DNA from: Alligator mississippiensis
Taxonomy: Eukaryota; Chordata; Crocodylia; Alligatoridae
DNA: 64,000 nucleotides
Direction of reading: 5' to 3'
Assembly: GCF_030867095.1 (NCBI RefSeq)
Contig: NC_081831.1
Span: 63,192,716 to 63,256,715, forward strand
Of this stretch, positions 57,881 through 64,000 are shown piece after piece (positions within the stretch are counted from its first letter, which is position 1; every line of letters begins with the position of its first letter). The notes under the pieces were generated by a model that ran no database searches, was not told the origin of the DNA, and saw only the letters and a list, made by a program, of their open reading frames with translations. The position numbers were made by a program, and so were the translations under genes.

Positions 57881-59975
57881 GCAGACCTGTAGCAGGCCTG
57901 ACTTGCTAGCACCGGTACCAAAGAATAACTTTAGCAAAAGCTATGCAGAATAATTTATCTAGCTCCAACTTATCTCACATAAAAAAATTAATAGACCAGA
58001 ACACAGAGACAGTAATTCAGCCAGCCCAAAGGAAAAAAGTGTGATTACAATGTCACAAGCTATTTTATGACAATTGGTATTAAAAAAAAGTCATTTGTCT
58101 CAGTCATCCTAAAAAAAGATTTTTTTTCAAAGATCTTTTTTATATCAGCTTATGTGTTTCCATAAAAGTTACAATTAGGTTCTTTTCTTACAAATCAATA
58201 TATGAATGAATCAAACATATTTGCTCCAGTCCTGTTACTAAAGGTCCAAATAATTCCTTTCTGCAGAAAAATCCATGGGAAAAAAACCAAATCTTGAACC
58301 AATCAACCTAGAAATTAAGTAATAAATATGATTCACATGATATGTAAATCTTTAAAGGGACTCAGCAAAATAAGAAAAAATATAAGCAAATTCAAACTGA
58401 ATTATTTCAGTGTTTATTTTTAGGAATAGTTTAGGAACTTTAGGAATAGGCATTCACTGTTTATTAATAAATATCACACACCCAAGGAATATCCCCAACG
58501 TATGTACTCTTACTTCATTATGGAAACTCCTTAGATTCAGCTGAGTTCATTTCCTCTGGCACAGATGCAGCAATCTACTGTGTAGTATTTATGGCTATTT
58601 TCTAATTGACAACATGCGTCTTACTAGCAAGTCTGCAGCTAGGATTGAAAATGAGGGTCAAATATACCCTCTTACTGCCCAGACTTCAAACAAGGAATTT
58701 AAGGAAAAATAATTGTCTGGGAAGGGTAAAGGGATGCCAGGTGATTTAAATAGATTAAACATAAGCTAGCTGAAGATGTCACCTAATTCTCTTTAATAAG
58801 AAATACTCTCTCAAGTTTATAACTGATTTTCTAGGTGTTTGGCTCAAATCAAGGAGTATTAGAATACAATGCATCCAAGTTTTTAAATCTCCCTTCCTCT
58901 CCTATACCTTTCCCTATTGTTAGTTATATAATGTTCTTCACCATCTTCAAGTAATTATGTGGAGGACTGCAATACAAAACTTATCATTTTCTGCTTAGTG
59001 GCATCATGTCTAATTTTATACTCTTAGATAGTAATTGTAATCCTTCCATCAATGTGAATCTAGTAAGTGAGCCCACAAAAGTTCCTATGCCTGGATACAG
59101 CCTTTAAAGCTTGAGGTTTTGAAGAGGAAGAGAACATAAAAGTTAAAAATCATTAACAACCAGGTCAAAATGATATATCATTTTGCCATTATTTTTCCAT
59201 GTTGTAATGTTTAAACCAACTATCAATAGCCCACCTTGAATTCTATCAGAAATCCTTATACAACACTTCAGACAATAACAAAAGTCTCTCTTCCCCCAAC
59301 ACCCGTAGCATTTAGCAACTACTCTTTAAAGACTATAAAAATAGGTAAGTGGTAACATAAGATTTATAACCACAATCTGATGATTTTCAATTAAAAACGG
59401 AACACTTTCCCAACTCATGCATATCATTGTTATTACCTCCCAGAGCAAGTAGCTTAAAGACACGAGTTTCTGTCCCACTGGCCAATTTTAAGTCTTACCA
59501 TGATTTAACAGTCACTGAAAATGTATTATACACAAAATAACTAGAACTTAGAGCAATTTGATTTAACCACATTCCTAATTTAAAATATAATTAAATACTT
59601 CTAAGTATTTGTAGTACAGCTACTATTATCTCTAGTTTGTTTGAAATGTCATCTTAACTGCACAGGTCAGGGTCACTGAAAAAAATTCGTATCCTCTAGC
59701 AATGCTACTCATGTGAAAATGTTGTACATCATAAACCCATCTGTTTTCATCATATTTGAATTCAAAGTACTGATTCGATAAGTAAATATCTTTAACTGCC
59801 TATTTAACACCACATGTGTAAATCACACATTTCAGTTAAATAAGATATAGTTCCCAGAGAAATGTTATATTGAACAAATGCCTAGTTTGTCCTGAATTCG
59901 AAACTTATTTAAAATTAAACAAATGAGAAAATCCATATAAAAAGCAAGTACTGTCACTGGTGCTAGCATACTCAC
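57881..59975. other. Upstream non-coding region
   Basis: AT-rich sequence. I see no gene, RNA or transposon with recognisable ends. Confidence 0.5.
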
Positions 59976-60120
59976 TTCTGTTGTACTCCTAAAGAAAGCA
60001 GCTCAGTTGTAATCCATGCTGGGAAGCTGCATTGTGTACCTTTCTGCCAGACGACTTGTGCTGGGGTTTTCTGTTCTTTGGCCGCTGGTGACTGATTAGT
60101 GGATTGGTTATGAAAGCCTG
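59976..60120 (-). promoter_or_regulatory. Candidate non-coding first exon / promoter of ZC3H12B
   Basis: On the minus strand a good splice donor (AGAA followed by GTGAGT) lies at 59976/59975. Upstream are a CCAAT box (ATTGG on + at 60112-60116) and an AP-1-like TGAGTCA further up. A five-codon upstream frame (ATG to TGA, 60017-60003) lies within. This is the only exon-like block I see in the AT-rich flank, and its distance would make the first intron about 12 kb. There is no transcript evidence. Confidence 0.28.
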
Positions 60121-62819
60121 CTCTACAGAAACACACCCACTTCTATGACTCACCCATGAGTTTCTTGCTACTGCTTTTTTTTTTTTTTTTTTTTTAATTC
60201 ATGTCAACTCTTGGTTGAAAACTATTAACCAAGGAAATTCAGCTGTGTCATTCTTCTCTTACAAGGGAATGGAAAATATACTGTCTGTGACCAAATGATT
60301 ACTAGTATCTCTGAAGGAATATTACGAAGTAGTAATGATAAATTTGTTTAAAATTATCTCCAGTTAAACTTCAAACTAATTTAAAACTAAGTCACAACAT
60401 TATAAGTTTGCTCTTCCTGTAAGTTACAAGGCTCTGAGTGAGAAAGGAAGCAATGCAGAGTAAGTGTTTCCATCTCTACCAACAGACGCTCCCATCCTCA
60501 GCTTCTACCAGTTCATGGCACATCCCTCATTTTTTTCAGGACAGACACAGAAGACATCTAGTTGTTACACATTTCTGGTTGAATAGTATGTTAGGCAGGT
60601 ATATCCAGAACGGCAAAAAGGAATCCTTTTGCTGCTCCAAACATCCAGTACAACTAGGCAGCTGCAGAATCTCTCTTCAGAGACTACTTCAGTCAAATAG
60701 CTAATATACCCTCAGGGTGACAGAAATTTCCACTGCTGACAAAAGGCCAAAAGGACTCTTAGGCTACAAACAGATCTAACATTTATCCCAGGATTAAACA
60801 TTTTGTTTTTGTGGGGGTTTTTTAATCTTGGGACAAAGCACAATCACTCAGACATCCACGCCTCTTGTCCTGGGACAGATCCTAAAAAGGTTCTTGGGAT
60901 AAGAAGTCCTAACAGAGTATCTCAGGACATCACAAAGCACATCTGAGCAGTTATCCTGGGTATGCATCACTGAATCAACAGCAGAAATGCAGCAGTGCAT
61001 TCAACTGCTCACTAGAAGGGCAATGTGTATAAATGCCAATCCCAGGATATTTCTGTTCTGGGACAAACACACACGCAACTTGTCCAGGGACACTTTCAGT
61101 GTCTGTTCCTATCCATATGGCAACAGATCTCCAGATTCTGCTCTGCCATACTGTGCAGGACTACCCAGGGAAATCCTTGAAAGCTAGAATCTAGCTTTTC
61201 AGATTGAGAGTGAGATCTCTTACTCAACAGGCCTTTTCAGCCAAACCAACCCCCTTTTATGCAGCTGAATGATACCTACTTCGCTGCTGGGGGAATCTCC
61301 ACAGTACTGGATGTGGCACTAGAATAGCTCTAATGTGCTTAAGGTTTATAACTTTTGGAGAGGTTAGTTTGCCTCTGTAGTAACCAGTTAATCCACAATC
61401 TGAAATCAACACAGTAAACATACACACACGGAAAGTATAGCATTTAACAAATCCTCCCCCCACCACAATACAATAATACAGTATTCTTTTTCTGTATGGA
61501 TTCAGAATTCAGAAGCTGATATCAAAGGCTACAGTACAAAGTTACCTAGAAATATTTCCCCCAACAAAAAAGCTGATAGCTGATTGAAAGTATTAACAGG
61601 ACAAATATAATGATTTCTTCTAGGGGGAAAATAAACATAATTCGAAAAACTAATAATAATCTCTATTTTTATTACAGTGTAAATCATTTTTGGAGTATCA
61701 AAATTTACAAATCTTTAATGTTTAGCATACCTAACGAAGAGACATCAAACTGAAAAAAGCATGAGATTTCTAGAGATTAGACCCAAATAAATCCTAATTT
61801 AAACCAAAAGGGAGCAAGACTGTATCAGATACACATGGCAACACTATTGCAGACTGAACTGAAACACTACCTTCTCACTAGGCACAACTGAGACTCCATG
61901 AGAAACATTATGCTTGGTTACTGTGATGTGGGATTATGAAATAAATTCTGAAATTTTCCTATGCTGTTTCTAATTATTTGTCATGATCAGTGAGCTGTTC
62001 AGTTATTGACAAATCATATTTAATCATTTTGGTGAGTCTTCATCTAAAATAATATATATATTTCTCATGGGCTTTGCTTTCATACCTACTTCAAATATAG
62101 TTCTGAAGACTGTTGGCCTAGTCTTGCCTCTGTTCTACAAATTACTAAACCAGGAAGAAAAATAGTGTATGCTACAGTCAACATCATTTACAACAATGCC
62201 TAGTAAGAGCAGTCATCTCCCTCTAGTAGGAATTCCTAGGAACATTTTCCATACCACATATACAGATGACCCTTTGTAAATAGAAACAGCAGCTTATATA
62301 GCACCAGGCCATAAACACGTTGCTGCTGACAAGTGTTAGCTGTTCTTCCTTTTGAGAATCACCATAAATCAGTTTTTATCTTTTGTTCCCTCTTCCATTC
62401 CATGCAGCTGAGTGGATGCACTAGAAAGCATTTATTATTTGTATTCTGGTACCTCCCACAATGTAGTAAGTGCTGTCCAAACAACTAAGACAGTCTAAGA
62501 ACCTGATTTTGCAAACATTTAAACACACAAATATGTTCTCATGTATTAAATGCAATTTAGAAAATAAAATACCATATAGCCAATATGAATTTGATGAAAA
62601 TTCTGTGATGCATCTATGTAATTTAGGATCACATTTTCCATGGATTCTTGACCTGGGCTTCTAAATCACTTGGGATCCACAAATGGATCCGGTACTACAG
62701 TGCTAACCTATTTAGTAACCTTGCTGCCTGGTGGAAGGGGTAAAGCTGAAGCCATGCCTGCACAAAAAGAGATAGACAAGGAGGACACTAGGTCAAGGAA
62801 ACTGATGTAACTTCTAATC
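60121..62819. other. Upstream non-coding region
   Basis: AT-rich sequence containing a T-run at about 60173-60196 and the dispersed repeat at 60770-61130. Nothing else is recognised. Confidence 0.45.
60770..61130 (-). repeat. Dispersed repeat, copy B
   Basis: The reverse complement matches 14040-14400. In this orientation it shows GTCCCTGGACAAGTTG, TCCCAGAACAGAAATATCC and GGATTGGCAT, and ends AGATCTGTTTGTAGCC. Divergence from copy A is substantial, so both are old. Probably a non-autonomous DNA transposon. Confidence 0.6.
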
Positions 62820-62997
62820 CATTAGTGTCACACTCATTCAGCCCCAAAGGCCAGACGAGTTCCAGGGGGCTAGTCCACAAGCTGGACTGGGCCCATAGAC
62901 CACCCTCCCCTTCCCTGTCTTTCGGCATACTTGATCCAACAACTGCTTCAATAGGTCTGGAACCCTAATGTGGCATGGATCCTGGAGTGGTGGCAAC
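62820..62997. mobile_element. hAT-like end fragment (tentative)
   Basis: TTAGTGTCACACTCATTCAG and GGGCTAGTCCACAAG resemble hAT terminal sequence, similar in style to the MITE at 57421. No paired terminus is present before the next element begins at 63000. Confidence 0.35.
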
Positions 62998-62999
62998 TA

Positions 63000-64000
63000 G
63001 GCCTGTACCAATATGGAAGTATTTGATTCAGATTCAGCCGATTTGGAGGACAGTGATTCAATTCAGAGATTCAGATCACTGTCCTGAATCGATTTGGCCG
63101 AATCAGCTTCGGAAGATTCGGCACTGATCTGGAGACTCGGATTGGGCGACTCCTCCGGCTGTGCCTGCCTCTCCCCACGTAGGGGGAGCCACAGGAGAAG
63201 CCCCCATGGCTGCTCTGCCTGGCCCCATCTTCCAACCAGCTCCAGCCAAGTCCCAGCACTTAAAAAAAAAAAAAAGCCTGGCACTCACCAGATGCAGGAG
63301 CAGCTGTTGGGGACTCTGGGCACTCATGGCAGATCCCCCCCTGCATAGCGCGGGGCAGTGGGAGACAGCGGGGATTGTCCCCCTCTGTCTAGCACCTGCA
63401 TGGCACAGGTGCAGTGTGGCTCGGCAGGGTGCCATGCACTGCCTGGGAGCTAGGGCCACTGGGGTGAGTGCCGCCGGGCTCTGGCTGACACAGAGAACCA
63501 CCCCAGCTTCCAGAAAGCATACGGCGCCACCAAAGGGCACCTGCTATGTGGGTGCGGGGGGGGGTGGGGAGGGGGGAGAAGGGGAATCCCTGCTGCCCCC
63601 ACTGCGCAGGGAGGCTTTGCGAGTGTCCAGAGGCCCCAATCACCACTCCTGCAGCCGGTGAGTTGCGGGGGTTTTTGTTTTTTGTTTTAATTGCTGGGAA
63701 GCTGGGGCCAGGTGGGGGGCGGTGATCACAGAGCAGGGGGTTGGGGGGGCTCTGCCAGCAGACCCCAGAGTCCCCACAGCCCCTGCTGCAGCCAGTGAAT
63801 GCCAGGCTTTTTTTTTTTTTTCTTCAGTGTCGGAGGCTGGGCAGGGCAGAGGATGGGGCCAGGCAGAGCAAACATGGGGGCTTCTCCTGTGGCTTGCCCG
63901 GCTGTGCCTGCCTCTGCCCCAGTGGGGGGAGCTGCGGGAGCTCTGCAGGGCATAGCTCCTGCTCCCAGCACTGCTGTGCCTGCATCAGCACTGGGAGCAG
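63000..64000. mobile_element. Second GC-rich foldback element, truncated by window end
   Basis: It starts GGCCTGT after a TA, like the element at 52556, and has the same GATTCAG/GATTCGG-rich subterminal part. The core holds CCATGGCTGCTCTGCCTGGC...A-run units, then a mirrored GCTGGGGCCAGG...T-run half from about 63660. The right terminus lies beyond 64000. Open frames on both strands follow from the repeat structure. Confidence 0.65.

Noticed and set aside
63103..63661. Open frames of 145-166 codons on both strands near the window end
   Set aside because: They fall in the GC-rich foldback repeat and are mirror translations of its units.

Overview
The window looks like nuclear DNA of a non-avian sauropsid, most likely a crocodilian. 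The basis is two spliced vertebrate genes, abundant CR1-type LINEs with the usual CR1 3' tail, several hAT and TA-flanked DNA transposons, and a Penelope-like remnant. The species is inferred from repeat content only. I see no bacterial features, CRISPR array, intact tRNA or rRNA.

Two protein genes are recognisable and they converge. On the + strand are the last two coding exons of LAS1L (785-929 and 27459-27549), a ribosome-biogenesis endonuclease subunit. Its poly(A) signal is at 27786. On the - strand is the complete coding sequence of ZC3H12B (Regnase-2). It has five coding exons between 48218 and 36632, which splice in frame to 835 codons plus stop, and its long 3' UTR runs to a poly(A) signal at 31778-31783. 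About 4 kb of CR1-bearing intergenic DNA separates the two 3' ends.

The notable structure lies inside the final LAS1L intron (930-27458, 26.5 kb). A 5.6-5.7 kb segment is present twice in opposite orientation (6868-12601 and 21171-26754) around an 8.6 kb unique spacer. Each arm carries the same 5'-truncated CR1 LINE with an ORF1 esterase tail and an EN/RT ORF2. The two copies carry different lesions. Arm 1 has one extra base in a G/A run. Arm 2 lost about 165 bp of the endonuclease and gained 16 bp of filler that partly copies adjacent sequence. The outer edge of arm 1 cuts into a fragment of the same hAT family whose longer copy (15828-19562, 8-bp target duplication) sits in the spacer.

ZC3H12B intron 1 holds a decayed Penelope-like element, a pogo/Tigger-like MITE and an L3/CR1-like LINE interrupted by a hAT MITE. 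The region upstream of ZC3H12B (48.2-64 kb) holds further CR1 pieces, several MITEs with readable target duplications, two copies of a GC-rich foldback element with GATTCGG-type ends (the second runs off the window), a cluster of three hairpins, and a possible non-coding first exon near 60 kb.

Exon boundaries were derived by hand from splice signals and phase. Gene names rest on recalled similarity to human proteins; no database search was run.
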